This document shows, piece after piece, positions 1-8,803 of a stretch of DNA of 64,000 nucleotides. The notes below the pieces were generated by a model. It was given only the letters and a program-made list of their open reading frames with translations, did no database searches and was not told the origin of the DNA. The stretch is from Streptomyces sp. AV19 (GTDB taxonomy: Bacteria; Actinomycetota; Actinomycetes; Streptomycetales; Streptomycetaceae). The stretch covers positions 954,047-1,018,046 of the forward strand of contig NZ_JAEAMR010000010.1 of assembly GCF_015999245.1 (NCBI RefSeq), written 5' to 3'. Within the stretch, counting starts at the first letter, position 1; each line of letters opens with the position of its first letter. A program made the position numbers and the translations under genes.

Positions 1-118
1 GGGGGGGGGGGCCCCGGGGGGGGCCCCCCCCCGGCCCCCGGGGGGCCCCCCCGGCCCCGGGGGGCCCCGGGCCCCGGGGCCCCCCCCCCCGGGGGGGGCC
101 GGCCTGCGCCCCCCCCCT
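1..118. other. Low-complexity pure G/C block at window start
   Basis: For about 100 bases the sequence consists only of G and C, in homopolymer runs of roughly 4 to 12. Ordinary sequence begins near 100-120. Nothing coding or tRNA-like is visible. Such runs are typical of unreliable sequence at a contig edge, so I infer an assembly or sequencing artefact, though an extreme natural tract cannot be excluded from sequence alone. Confidence 0.6.
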
Positions 119-128
119 TGTCGACACC

Positions 129-163
129 CGCGTACGGGGCCGGACGCACCGGCCCCGTACGCG
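129..163 (-). terminator. Rho-independent-type hairpin after malic enzyme
   Basis: Positions 129-143 and 149-163 form a perfect 15-bp stem with a 5-nt loop (ACGCA). It lies about 35 bases past the malic enzyme stop. There is no U-tract, which is normal for Streptomyces terminators. The hairpin could work in both directions. Confidence 0.7.
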
Positions 164-167
164 TCAC

Positions 168-195
168 CTCGGCATCGCCTCAGCTCGGCATCGCC

Positions 196-199
<4 letters not shown>
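168..199. repeat. Perfect 16-bp tandem duplication at malic enzyme stop
   Basis: The unit CTCGGCATCGCCTCAG occurs at 168-183 and 184-199 without mismatch. The second copy contains the malic enzyme stop codon (196-198, minus strand), so the duplicated stop-proximal sequence now sits just downstream of the gene. Sixteen is not a multiple of three, which points to a recent slippage or duplication event at the 3' end. Confidence 0.8.
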
Positions 200-1410
<1,211 letters not shown>

Positions 1411-2010
1411 TTTATTAGACCCCTTTGTCGTAATTTCCATCGAGGGTAGCCGCCCCTGGATCGCGGGGCGGGATCGGGCATGCGTCCGGTCCCCGGCTCC
1501 GCGGTGGTCCGCGGTGCGGGCCGGCCGCGCCGCGTGGGGCGCCGCCGGTGGTACGGACGCGCGGGCGCGCCGCACAACGCGCCCTGAGCCCCGGGTACGG
1601 GGTGTAACCGCTCTTTCTACCGGATGAGCGCTACGGCCGACGAGTGAGCATCAGGTGTTGTGGGCCACGGCACTCGCGGGCCGGCGGGGAAACGGTGTCA
1701 ACTGTTGCCCCCCGTCCATGGAGTGAGACGCGGAGCCCGTGAGATGCGTCTCGCTCAAGATCCTCACCGAAACGGTCACTGGCGCTCCACAAGCCGAACA
1801 ACCCGCTCCAGAACCAGGACCATCCTGTTATCCGATTTTGACATTGCGGGCCCCCCGAAGGGTGTAGTCCAGATGGCAAGATGCCCCGAACACCCGAGGT
1901 CGCGGCAGCCGGAGAACTGTGCTCGCGGCCGAGGAGGCAGATCGTGTGAATCCCGTGTGAAGAACCGTGTGAAGAGTCGGCTATCCCCTCACCCGCAGGA
2001 GGAACCAGCA
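1411..2010. other. Divergent intergenic region, malic enzyme / ABC importer
   Basis: Roughly 600 bases without a convincing gene; open frames here have no ribosome site or family resemblance. The region must hold the promoters of malic enzyme (leftward) and of the importer operon (rightward). Confidence 0.6.
1838..1868 (+). promoter_or_regulatory. Candidate sigma-70-type promoter for ABC importer operon
   Basis: A consensus -35 hexamer TTGACA lies at 1838-1843. About 18-19 bases later is TGTAGT, a weak -10. The start codon of the binding protein is about 145 bases downstream. The spacing is slightly long and the -10 is poor, so the assignment is tentative. Confidence 0.35.
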
Positions 2011-2976
2011 ATGACCGCAAGCACCACCACTCGCCCGGCAGCCGCCAGGAACCGCTCGGCCGCCGTCGGCGCGATCGCGGTCGCCGGCGCCCTCGCCCTG
2101 CTGCTGTCAGGCTGCGGCGACCAGACCAAGAAGCACCCCAAGGACGGGGACTCCGGCTCGGCCGGCGCCTCCGCGCCCCTCTTCGACAAGCTGCCGCAGT
2201 CGGTCCAGAGCTCCCGCGTCATCCGGGTCGGCTCGGACATCGCCTACCCGCCCGTGGAGTTCAAGAAGGACGGCAAGACCGTCGGCATGGACCCCGACAT
2301 CGCCGACGCCATCGGCAAGCAGCTGGGCGTCCGCCTCGAGTTCAACAACGCGACCTTCGACACGCTCGTCGCCGGACTGCGCTCCAAGCGCTACGACGTC
2401 GCCATGTCGGCCATGACCGACACCAAGGACCGCCAGAACGGCATCGACCCGGACACCAAGAAGGCGGTCGGCAAGGGCCTCGACTTCGTCGACTACTTCC
2501 AGGCCGGCGTCTCCCTCTACACCCCCAAGGGCAAGACCCAGGGCATAAAGGGCTGGCCCGACCTCTGCGGCAAGAAGGTCGTGGTGCAGCGCGGCACGGT
2601 CTCGCACAACCTCACCAAGCAGCAGTCCGAGAAGTGCGGGGACGACAAGAAGATCTCCATCGAGGCGTTCGACACCGACATCCTCGCCCAGACCCGGCTG
2701 CGCAGCGGCGGCGCCGACGCCGCGGCCAGCGACTTCCCCGTCGCGGCCTACGCCGTGAAGACCTCCGGCGGCGGCAACGACTTCGAGATCGTGGGCGACC
2801 AGGTGGAGGCCGCGCCGTACGGCATCGCGATCGACAAGGAGCAGACCCGGCTCCGCGACGCGATCAAGGCCGCGCTCGACAACATCATCAAGAACGGCGA
2901 CTACGCCAAGGTGCTCGAGAAGTGGGGCGTCCAGGCGGGCGCGGTCAAGGAAGCAAAGATCAACGGCGGTTCCTGA
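2011..2976 (+). CDS. Amino-acid ABC transporter substrate-binding lipoprotein
   Basis: Extracellular solute receptor of a polar amino acid importer (SBP family 3, glutamate/glutamine/basic type). Residues 1-35 form a lipoprotein signal peptide ending in a lipobox (LLLSGC), so it is lipid-anchored outside the membrane. The mature part has the family's opening (IRVGSDIAYPPVEF) and the domain signature for cyclic-amine/amino-acid ligands (GKKVVVQRGT). The ATG at 2011 follows AGGAGG at 1997-2002 and gives 321 aa; upstream in-frame codons lack a signal peptide. It is the first gene of a binding protein/permease/ATPase operon. The exact amino acid cannot be read from the sequence. Confidence 0.92.
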   Translation: MTASTTTRPAAARNRSAAVGAIAVAGALALLLSGCGDQTKKHPKDGDSGSAGASAPLFDKLPQSVQSSRVIRVGSDIAYPPVEFKKDGKTVGMDPDIADAIGKQLGVRLEFNNATFDTLVAGLRSKRYDVAMSAMTDTKDRQNGIDPDTKKAVGKGLDFVDYFQAGVSLYTPKGKTQGIKGWPDLCGKKVVVQRGTVSHNLTKQQSEKCGDDKKISIEAFDTDILAQTRLRSGGADAAASDFPVAAYAVKTSGGGNDFEIVGDQVEAAPYGIAIDKEQTRLRDAIKAALDNIIKNGDYAKVLEKWGVQAGAVKEAKINGGS

Positions 2977-3010
2977 CCCGGTCTCCACTGCTCGCTGAAA
3001 GGCCCCCTCC

Positions 3011-3973
3011 GTGACCATAAACACCGACAAGGCCGCTCCAGAACCCGAGGACGGGCGGCCGGCCGACGCGACAACCGCCCCCGAGACCCTCAAGGCCGTC
3101 CCCGTACGGCACTTCGGCCGCTGGGTGGCGGCGGTCGTGGCCGTCGCCGTACTCGCCCTGCTGGTCAACGCGTTCGCCCACGGCAAGCTCAACTGGGGCG
3201 CGGTCCCCGACTACTTCTTCAACACGGACATCCTCAAGGGCGTCCGGAACACCATCACCATCACCATCCTGTCGATGGTGCTGGGCGTCGTCCTCGGCGT
3301 CGTCCTGTCGGTGATGCGGCTGTCCAAGAACCCGGTGACCTCGTCCGTCGCGTGGTTCTACATCTGGTTCTTCCGCGGGACGCCGGTCTACGTCCAGCTG
3401 CTGCTCTGGTTCAACCTGGGTCTGGTCTTCGAGTTCATCAACCTCGGGCCGATCTACAAGGACTACTGGTCGTCCTTCATGACCCCGTTCCTGGCGGCGC
3501 TGCTGGGCCTCGGCCTCAACGAGGCCGCGTACATGGCCGAGATCTGCCGGGCCGGCATCCAGTCGGTCGACGAGGGCCAGACCGAGGCCGCGCACGCGCT
3601 GGGCATGAGCCACGGCAAGACGCTGCGCCGGGTGGTGCTGCCGCAGGCGATGCGGGTCATCGTGCCGCCGACCGGCAACGAGTTCATCAACATGCTCAAG
3701 ACCACCTCGCTGGTCATCGCCGTGCAGTACTACGACCTCCTCCAGTCGGCCACCAACATCGGCCAGACCTCCGGAGCCACGGTCGAGATGCTCATCCTCG
3801 CCGCCGCCTGGTACCTGGTACTGACCAGCGTCCTCAGCATCGGCCAGTACTACCTCGAACGGCGCTTCGCGCGCGGCTCGTTGAGGCAGCTGCCGCCCAC
3901 GCCCTGGCAGAAGATCGTCAGGGCCAACCTGCTCTCGTTCGGCAACCGCAGCAGCGCCGGAGGTACCGCATGA
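3011..3973 (+). CDS. Amino-acid ABC transporter permease
   Basis: Integral membrane channel of the importer, His/Glu/Gln/Arg permease type. A roughly 40-residue cytoplasmic N-terminus precedes the first membrane span. The ATPase-contacting loop is visible as EAAHALGMSHGKTLRRVVLPQA (here EAA...G), followed by VPPTGNEFINMLKTTSL, typical of HisM/GlnP proteins. The GTG start lies 34 bases after the binding-protein stop. The 3' end overlaps the ATPase start by ATGA (3970-3973), indicating translational coupling. With only one permease gene present, the channel is presumably a homodimer. Confidence 0.93.
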   Translation: MTINTDKAAPEPEDGRPADATTAPETLKAVPVRHFGRWVAAVVAVAVLALLVNAFAHGKLNWGAVPDYFFNTDILKGVRNTITITILSMVLGVVLGVVLSVMRLSKNPVTSSVAWFYIWFFRGTPVYVQLLLWFNLGLVFEFINLGPIYKDYWSSFMTPFLAALLGLGLNEAAYMAEICRAGIQSVDEGQTEAAHALGMSHGKTLRRVVLPQAMRVIVPPTGNEFINMLKTTSLVIAVQYYDLLQSATNIGQTSGATVEMLILAAAWYLVLTSVLSIGQYYLERRFARGSLRQLPPTPWQKIVRANLLSFGNRSSAGGTA

Positions 3974-4737
3974 CCGCCAACGCGATGGTGAAGGCCGAGG
4001 GCGTCCACAAGTCCTACGGGTCCGTCCAGGTCCTCAAGGGCATCGACCTGGAGGTCGCCCCGCGCGAGGTGTTCTGCCTCATCGGCCCGTCCGGTTCCGG
4101 CAAGTCCACCTTCCTGCGGTGCATCAACCACCTGGAGAAGATCAACGGCGGCCGGCTGTACGTGGACGGCGAGCTGGTCGGCTACCGCCAGCAGGGCAAC
4201 AAGCTCCACGAGCTGAAGGACCGCGAGGTCGCCGCCCAGCGCCGGGACATCGGCATGGTCTTCCAGCGCTTCAACCTGTTCCCGCACATGACGGCCGTGG
4301 AGAACGTCATGGAGGCGCCGGTCCAGGTCAAGCGCGAGACCAAGTCGGTGGCCCGGGAGCGGGCGCTGAAGCTGCTCGACCGCGTCGGCCTGGCCGACAA
4401 GGCCGGCAACTATCCGTCCCAGCTCTCCGGCGGCCAGCAGCAGCGGGTGGCCATCGCCCGGGCGCTGGCCATGCAGCCCAAGCTGATGCTCTTCGACGAG
4501 CCGACCTCCGCGCTCGACCCGGAGCTGGTGGGCGACGTGCTGGACGTGATGCGCTCGCTGGCCGAGGAGGGCATGACGATGATCGTCGTCACACACGAGA
4601 TGGGCTTCGCCCGGGAGGTCGGCGACTCGCTGGTGTTCATGGACGACGGCGTCGTGGTGGAGGCGGGCAACCCCCGGGACATCCTGACCAGGCCGCAGCA
4701 CGAACGCACCAAGTCGTTCCTGTCGAAGGTGCTGTGA
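3970..4737 (+). CDS. Amino-acid ABC transporter ATP-binding protein
   Basis: ATPase that energises the importer; cytoplasmic face of the membrane. Walker A is GPSGSGKST, the Q-loop lies near MVFQRFNLFPHMT, the signature is LSGGQQQR, Walker B is LMLFDEPTSALD, and the switch histidine is in VVTHEMGFA. The length of 255 aa is normal for the GlnQ group. The ATG at 3970 overlaps the permease stop; a second in-frame ATG at 3985 is possible. This is the last gene of the operon, followed by a hairpin terminator. Confidence 0.94.
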   Translation: MTANAMVKAEGVHKSYGSVQVLKGIDLEVAPREVFCLIGPSGSGKSTFLRCINHLEKINGGRLYVDGELVGYRQQGNKLHELKDREVAAQRRDIGMVFQRFNLFPHMTAVENVMEAPVQVKRETKSVARERALKLLDRVGLADKAGNYPSQLSGGQQQRVAIARALAMQPKLMLFDEPTSALDPELVGDVLDVMRSLAEEGMTMIVVTHEMGFAREVGDSLVFMDDGVVVEAGNPRDILTRPQHERTKSFLSKVL

Positions 4738-4753
4738 CGGACGAGGGTGCCGC

Positions 4754-4792
4754 GACGGCGGTGGACGGACGTGTTGTCCGGACACCGCCGTC
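4754..4792 (+). terminator. Hairpin terminator of ABC importer operon
   Basis: GACGGCGGTG (4754-4763) pairs with CACCGCCGTC (4783-4792), and an inner GGAC/GTCC extends the structure. It starts 16 bases after the ATPase stop. Confidence 0.7.
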
Positions 4793-4891
4793 CGTCGTTC
4801 CCGCTCCACGGGGTGTAATACCCTTTTCAGAACGACATCCATTACCGCCTCGCGCCCGGCACCCCAGGGCCGCCCGCAGAAGGACCTCCAC

Positions 4892-5536
4892 ATGGAACTG
4901 TCCTCCTACTCGGACTACGCCGTCCGCCTGGTCAACTCCGAAGCACCGGTCCGCGGCACCGACGCCCTGACCTCGGTGGAGACGGCCCGGACCCTCCTGT
5001 TCGACCCCGGCGCGCAGATGGCGCGCCGGCTCACGGACGGCGACGTCTCCCGGCTCCGCGGCGTCCGCGCCCGGCTGCGCGCCGTCTTCGAGGCGGTGGC
5101 CGAGGGCGACGAGGTGCGGGGCGTGGACCTGCTCAACGCGCTGCTGATGGAGTTCCCCGTCAGCCCGCAGATCTCCGGCCACCGGCACCGGGACGAGGAC
5201 GGGCGTCCCCTGTGGCACATGCACATCGCCGACCACGCCGCCAACTCGGCGGCCGGCTACACGGCGACGGCCTGCATGGGCCTGGCCGTGCACCTCACCG
5301 AGCTGGGCGTGGACCGCCTCGGCATCTGCCAGGCCCCGCCGTGCCGCAACGCCTACCTCGACACCTCGACCAACCGCTCGCGCCGCTACTGCTCCGACCG
5401 CTGCGCCACCCGGGCGAACGTCGCCGCCTACCGGGCCCGCAAGCGCCGCGAGAGCACCGGCCCCAGCAGCCCCGGGGAGCGCACCGGCCGCACGGCCGAC
5501 GCCAGCCAGGACAGCACCGACCCCGCCGAGCGCTGA
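4892..5536 (+). CDS. CGNR zinc-finger / ABATE-domain protein, probable transcriptional regulator
   Basis: Resembles the actinobacterial family with an N-terminal ABATE-like domain (about residues 1-130) and a C-terminal treble-clef CGNR zinc finger thought to bind DNA. Four zinc-ligand cysteines are visible in GICQAPPCRNAYLD and RRYCSDRCATR. The signature CGNR is here CATR, while cysteines and the following ANVAAYRARKRR helix are kept. The ATG follows AGAAGGACC. The last ~35 residues are a polar tail rich in Ser, Thr, Pro and Gly, and its coding region overlaps the 3' end of sodX on the opposite strand by 109 bases. The target genes are unknown. Confidence 0.85.
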   Translation: MELSSYSDYAVRLVNSEAPVRGTDALTSVETARTLLFDPGAQMARRLTDGDVSRLRGVRARLRAVFEAVAEGDEVRGVDLLNALLMEFPVSPQISGHRHRDEDGRPLWHMHIADHAANSAAGYTATACMGLAVHLTELGVDRLGICQAPPCRNAYLDTSTNRSRRYCSDRCATRANVAAYRARKRRESTGPSSPGERTGRTADASQDSTDPAER

Positions 5537-5892
5537 CCGGCCTGCGGCGGCGGCCGCAGCCGCACCCAGGCCCGGGCCACGACGAGCTCGTCGGGCACCG
5601 CGCCGAACTCCCGGCTGTCGTTCTCGACCAGCGGGTTGTCCCCCGTCACCCACCAGCCGCCGTCCCGCCGTTCCACGGCGCGCTTGACGATCAGCAGGTC
5701 CTGCCGGAACGGGTGCCGCAGCACCACCACGTCCCCCGGCCGGACGCCCGCGCCGTACTGGACGACCAGCTGGTCGCCCGGATTCAGGGTCGGGACCATC
5801 GACGGGTTGTAGACCTCGGCCAGCCCGATCCGCAGCAGTCCGCGACGCTCACGGTCCAGCCCCGTCCCGCGTTCGTCCAGTCGGTCCTGCAC
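5428..5892 (-). CDS. sodX: Nickel-type superoxide dismutase maturation protease
   Basis: S26 signal-peptidase-like protease that removes the propeptide of nickel superoxide dismutase so that its new N-terminal His can bind Ni. The catalytic Ser (about S31, in YNPSMVPTL) and Lys (about K70, in LLIVKRA) of a Ser-Lys dyad are visible. No membrane anchor is evident. The start is GTG at 5892. It is divergent from sodN, the usual arrangement, with about 150 bases between them. The C-terminal ~36 residues are antisense to the end of the CGNR gene and look unstructured, so the true end of the fold may be earlier. Confidence 0.9.
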   Translation of the reverse strand: MQDRLDERGTGLDRERRGLLRIGLAEVYNPSMVPTLNPGDQLVVQYGAGVRPGDVVVLRHPFRQDLLIVKRAVERRDGGWWVTGDNPLVENDSREFGAVPDELVVARAWVRLRPPPQAGQRSAGSVLSWLASAVRPVRSPGLLGPVLSRRLRAR

Positions 5893-6039
5893 CTCGGCAC
5901 CTCACTCCCGGTCCGTCGTTTCCGCTCCAGCCTGACACCCGTCTTTTGTCCTAGGCCCCCCGGGGCGCCCGGGAAAAGCCTTCCCGCACCGAGTAATCTC
6001 GCACCTGAGAAGACGATCACGAGGAAGGACTGCCCCACT

Positions 6040-6435
6040 ATGCTCTCCCGCCTGTTCGCCCCCAAGGTGAAGGTCAGCGCCCACTGCGACCTCCCGTGCG
6101 GCGTGTACGACCCGGCCCAGGCCCGCATCGAGGCGGAGTCGGTCAAGGCCGTCCAGGAGAAGTACCAGGCCAACGAGGACCCCCACTTCCGCGCCCGCGC
6201 CACCATCATCAAGGAGCAGCGCGCGGAGCTGGCCAAGCACCACGTCTCGGTGCTCTGGAGCGACTACTTCAAGGCCCCGCACTTCGAGAAGTACCCCCAG
6301 CTGCACCAGCTGGTCAATGACACCCTGAAGGCCCTGAGCGCCGCCAAGGCGTCCACGGACCCGAAGACGGGCGAGAAGGCGCTGGAGCTCATCGCCGAGA
6401 TCGACCGCATCTTCTGGGAGACGAAGAAGGCGTAA
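6040..6435 (+). CDS. sodN: Nickel superoxide dismutase
   Basis: Converts superoxide to oxygen and hydrogen peroxide in the cytoplasm using a Ni(II/III) hexamer. The precursor has a 14-residue propeptide (MLSRLFAPKVKVSA). Cleavage by SodX exposes the nickel hook HCDLPCGVY, with ligands His1, Cys2 and Cys6. The protein has 131 aa, as expected. The ribosome site GAGGAAGG lies at 6021-6028. In S. coelicolor sodN is known to be down-regulated by the sRNA s-SodF acting at its translation start; I cannot see a sodF gene here. A very strong hairpin follows the stop. Confidence 0.97.
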   Translation: MLSRLFAPKVKVSAHCDLPCGVYDPAQARIEAESVKAVQEKYQANEDPHFRARATIIKEQRAELAKHHVSVLWSDYFKAPHFEKYPQLHQLVNDTLKALSAAKASTDPKTGEKALELIAEIDRIFWETKKA

Positions 6436-6450
6436 CGCCTCGTCGGCGTG

Positions 6451-6494
6451 GACGGCCCCGTGTCCCCGGTCCGTACCGGGGACACGGGGCCGTC
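6451..6494. terminator. Perfect 20-bp bidirectional terminator
   Basis: Positions 6451-6470 and 6475-6494 form a perfect 20-bp stem with a 4-nt loop. It sits between the convergent sodN stop (6435) and lipoprotein stop (6507), so it can serve both. Confidence 0.85.
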
Positions 6495-6506
6495 GTCATC
6501 CCCGGA

Positions 6507-7127
6507 TCACTTCTCCAGGGCCCACTTCAGCGGCTCCTTGTAGAAGCCGCGCCTGAAGGTGATGCGGGTGACCTTCTGGTTCTGGGGGACGACGACGGGC
6601 TGGCAGAAGGTGCGCTCCTCGCCCTTGTTCCAGGTCTTGGTGTAGTCCTCGTCCTTGCAGTCGGACGGGGTGCTGGGGAGGCTGCCGATGACCATGAGGC
6701 GGGTCGCCGGCTGGTCGCCCTCGGTCAGGGCGCCGACGTTGGTGATCATCATGGGCGGCTTCATCGGCGCGTCGCCGCCGCTCAGTCTGGCGCTGAGGTA
6801 GACGTACGCGACGGTCTTGCCCGCGTACTTCTTCTCGTCCTCCTTGCCGCCCTTGAGGTCCTCGGGCTTGCCCATCACGATGCGCTGCCCGGTGACGGTG
6901 AACTTGCCCTTCTTGTCGTTCCCGAACTCCTGCTCCTCGGAGGCGGGCTGCCCGGCCTTGAGCGTCTCGGACTTCAGGTCGTCCGTCTTCGCCGCCGCGC
7001 TCTTGTCCGGCTTCGCGCTCGCGCCGGTCTTCTTCCCGTCGTCCGACGACGAACCGTCGCAGGCCGCCAGCGTCAGCGCGGTGAACGCGGCCATGGCGGC
7101 GAGCGCGGTCTTCTTGGTGGTGCGCAA
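6507..7127 (-). CDS. Secreted lipoprotein of unknown function
   Basis: 206 aa, starting at TTG 7127, which is preceded by GGGGGAAA with good spacing. A short signal peptide (RTTKKTALAAMAAFTALTLAAC) ends in a lipobox with the lipidated Cys followed by DGSSSDDG. About 50 Lys/Ala/Ser/Asp-rich linker residues lead to a single compact domain with two Cys (DCKDEDY and TFCQPVVV) that may form a disulfide. I do not recognise the domain beyond similarity to other actinobacterial lipoproteins. The start lies 14 bases after the preceding small gene, suggesting one operon. Confidence 0.8.
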   Translation of the reverse strand: MRTTKKTALAAMAAFTALTLAACDGSSSDDGKKTGASAKPDKSAAAKTDDLKSETLKAGQPASEEQEFGNDKKGKFTVTGQRIVMGKPEDLKGGKEDEKKYAGKTVAYVYLSARLSGGDAPMKPPMMITNVGALTEGDQPATRLMVIGSLPSTPSDCKDEDYTKTWNKGEERTFCQPVVVPQNQKVTRITFRRGFYKEPLKWALEK

Positions 7128-7141
7128 GGTTTCCCCCGTGT

Positions 7142-7408
7142 TCAGTGGTGCTCTTCCGGCCAGTGCGGCCGGAAACGGCGATCGAGTGTACGCAGGGGTG
7201 TCCATGACATCCGCGCCACCCCCGTCCCCGAGACCGTGCGGAGCTCCGGGGGCAGTGGTGCCGGGCGTTCGGCGCTGACGGCGGCCGGGCGCAGCGACGC
7301 GTACGTCGGGAAGCGGCGTACGCCGCAGGCGGTACAGGTCTCCACCCCGGCCGCGGTACGCCATCCCGCGCCGGGATGACGGCAGTTGGCCGCCGCGATC
7401 GCCGCCAT
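7142..7408 (-). CDS. Small zinc-ribbon-like protein, DUF6255-like
   Basis: 88 aa. The N-terminal half contains NCRHPGAGWRT and ETCTACGVRRF, a C-H plus CxxC arrangement that could bind zinc. The rest is Pro/Arg-rich. It resembles the DUF6255 proteins found beside Streptomyces XRE/DUF397 genes; this is from memory of the family. The ATG at 7408 overlaps the stop of the upstream 56-aa gene (TGATG), so translation is probably coupled. No function is known. Confidence 0.6.
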   Translation of the reverse strand: MAAIAAANCRHPGAGWRTAAGVETCTACGVRRFPTYASLRPAAVSAERPAPLPPELRTVSGTGVARMSWTPLRTLDRRFRPHWPEEHH

Positions 7409-7578
7409 CAGTGGCAGTACCTCACGTGCCGGCCGTGAACGATGGCCCACGCCTCGGCGAGTTCGCGGTCACCCGCGCGCACGGCCTCGGCGCGTCCGGC
7501 CTTGAGGCGGCGGCACTCGGCGCAGCCGACGGGTGGCATCTGCACCGGTTCACCGGGCTGTTGGGGGGTAAGAGCCAT
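7408..7578 (-). CDS. 56-aa Cys-containing hypothetical protein
   Basis: An ORF reading MALTPQQPGEPVQMPPVGC, then AECRRLKAGRAEAVRAG, and ending RHVRYCH. It has one CxxC (GCAEC) and a C-terminal Cys-His, separated by an amphipathic Arg/Ala/Glu helix, which suggests a tiny metal-binding fold. It is the first gene of the minus-strand cluster and overlaps the next start by TGATG. It lies divergently to the XRE regulator at 7707. Function unknown; coding status is supported by the overlap, the residue pattern and the absence of alternatives. Confidence 0.6.
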   Translation of the reverse strand: MALTPQQPGEPVQMPPVGCAECRRLKAGRAEAVRAGDRELAEAWAIVHGRHVRYCH

Positions 7579-7706
7579 GGCGTCGGAACTCCAGTTTCCT
7601 TGTCACTCACGCGAGCGATGCTCACCGTCCGCACCCTCAGCGTCGCGCTACGCACCTACGGTGGGAAGGTCTCGGCCCACGCCAAACGATCTGGGGTGAA
7701 CGGACC
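7579..7706. promoter_or_regulatory. Divergent promoter region, small-protein operon / XRE gene
   Basis: A 128-base gap between divergent starts. It must contain both promoters and probably the binding site of the adjacent XRE regulator. I see no clear -10/-35 pair or long palindrome. Confidence 0.4.
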
Positions 7707-8537
7707 ATGGCGGACGACTCGAACGAAGCGGCGGAACCGTTGGACGGAGCGGCGTACCTCGGCGTCGAGGTACGGGCCTGGCGGCTGGAACGCGGGCTGA
7801 GCCAGCGTAAGTTGGCCGAGGAGGCGCAGTACAGCCAGCAGTACGTCGCGAAGGTGGAGGCGGGGGAACGGCTGGCGAGCCCGGAGTTCGTGGAGGTGTG
7901 CGACAGGGTCTTCGGGACGCCGGGCACGTTCGCGCGGCTGCGCAAGCGGGCCGCGGAGCGGGGGTATCCGGACTGGTTCGAGCCGTATCTGGGGCTGGAG
8001 CGGCGGGCGACGGAGGTTCTGAGCTACAGCAACAGTCTCATCATGGGGCTGCTTCAGACGGAGGAGTACGCCCGCGAAGTCTTCCGCAAGGCGCGGCCGC
8101 AGGACGACGAGGAGACCAGGACCGGAAGAGTCGTCCGCCGAGTCAGGCGCCGTCGCGTTCTGGAGAGCGAGAACCCGCCTCTGCTCTGGGCCATCGTGGA
8201 CGAGGCATGCCTCCGCCGCGAGGTCGGGAGTGCCGCTGTGATGCGCGCCCAGATGGCACACCTATTGGCATCGGGTGCACTGCCTCATGTCACCCTCCAG
8301 GTATTCCCGTTCAGGTCGGGTGCCCCGTCGTCGAACTCGGCTTTCATCGTGCTCCGGTTCGGAGACGACGAACCGGACGTCCTCTACTCGGAGAGTCGGG
8401 TGTCAGGCCAAGTGAGCGACTCCGTCGGGACGGTGGCCAAGGCCAACACCCTCTACGATCTGCTGCGCGCCGACGCGCTGTCGCCGGACGATTCCCTGGC
8501 TCTCATTCACAAGATCATGGAGGAATGGACCTCATGA
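7707..8537 (+). CDS. XRE-family regulator with DUF5753 domain
   Basis: 276 aa. The N-terminal helix-turn-helix is about residues 15-75 (LGVEVRAWRLERGLSQRKLA, then SQQYVAKVEAGERLASPEF). The rest is the DUF5753 sensor-like domain, including EVLSYSNSLIMGLLQTEEYA and the late AHLLASGALPHVTLQVFPF strand. Together with the DUF397 gene that overlaps its stop, it forms the WhiJ/AbaA-type pair common in Streptomyces developmental and antibiotic regulation. The ATG at 7707 follows GGGGTGA. The ligand and targets are unknown; the divergent small-protein operon is a natural candidate. Confidence 0.9.
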   Translation: MADDSNEAAEPLDGAAYLGVEVRAWRLERGLSQRKLAEEAQYSQQYVAKVEAGERLASPEFVEVCDRVFGTPGTFARLRKRAAERGYPDWFEPYLGLERRATEVLSYSNSLIMGLLQTEEYAREVFRKARPQDDEETRTGRVVRRVRRRRVLESENPPLLWAIVDEACLRREVGSAAVMRAQMAHLLASGALPHVTLQVFPFRSGAPSSNSAFIVLRFGDDEPDVLYSESRVSGQVSDSVGTVAKANTLYDLLRADALSPDDSLALIHKIMEEWTS

Positions 8538-8743
8538 GCGCATCTGCCATATCCGGCATACGGTGGGCCAAGTCCAGTTACTGCGGCGGCGACGAAGGCG
8601 AGTGCGTCGAATTCGCCCGCGCCGGCGCCGGGCTCGTCCCCGTCCGCGACAGCAAGTCCCCGCACCGTGCTGCTTTGGGCTTCTCCGCCCCTTCCTGGGC
8701 GGCCTTCACGGCGGCACTTGGCGAGGGCTCGTTCCGGCCCTGA
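8534..8743 (+). CDS. DUF397 protein, partner of XRE-DUF5753 regulator
   Basis: 69 aa. It has the DUF397 core: WAKSSYCGGDEGECVEFA, then VPVRDSKSPHRAALGFSAPSW and a C-terminal AFTAALG. The start overlaps the regulator stop by ATGA, so the two are coupled. DUF397 proteins are thought to act with, or antagonise, their XRE partner. Confidence 0.9.
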   Translation: MSASAISGIRWAKSSYCGGDEGECVEFARAGAGLVPVRDSKSPHRAALGFSAPSWAAFTAALGEGSFRP

Positions 8744-8803
8744 CGCACGAGGCGGCCGCCTCGGGGCATGACCCCGTGGCAGCCGGCTGGCCCGACGGTC
8801 GCG

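Noticed and set aside
1..118. Linear chromosome telomere
   Set aside because: Streptomyces telomeres have specific palindromes with loops, not unbroken G/C homopolymers, and malic enzyme is a core gene far from chromosome ends.
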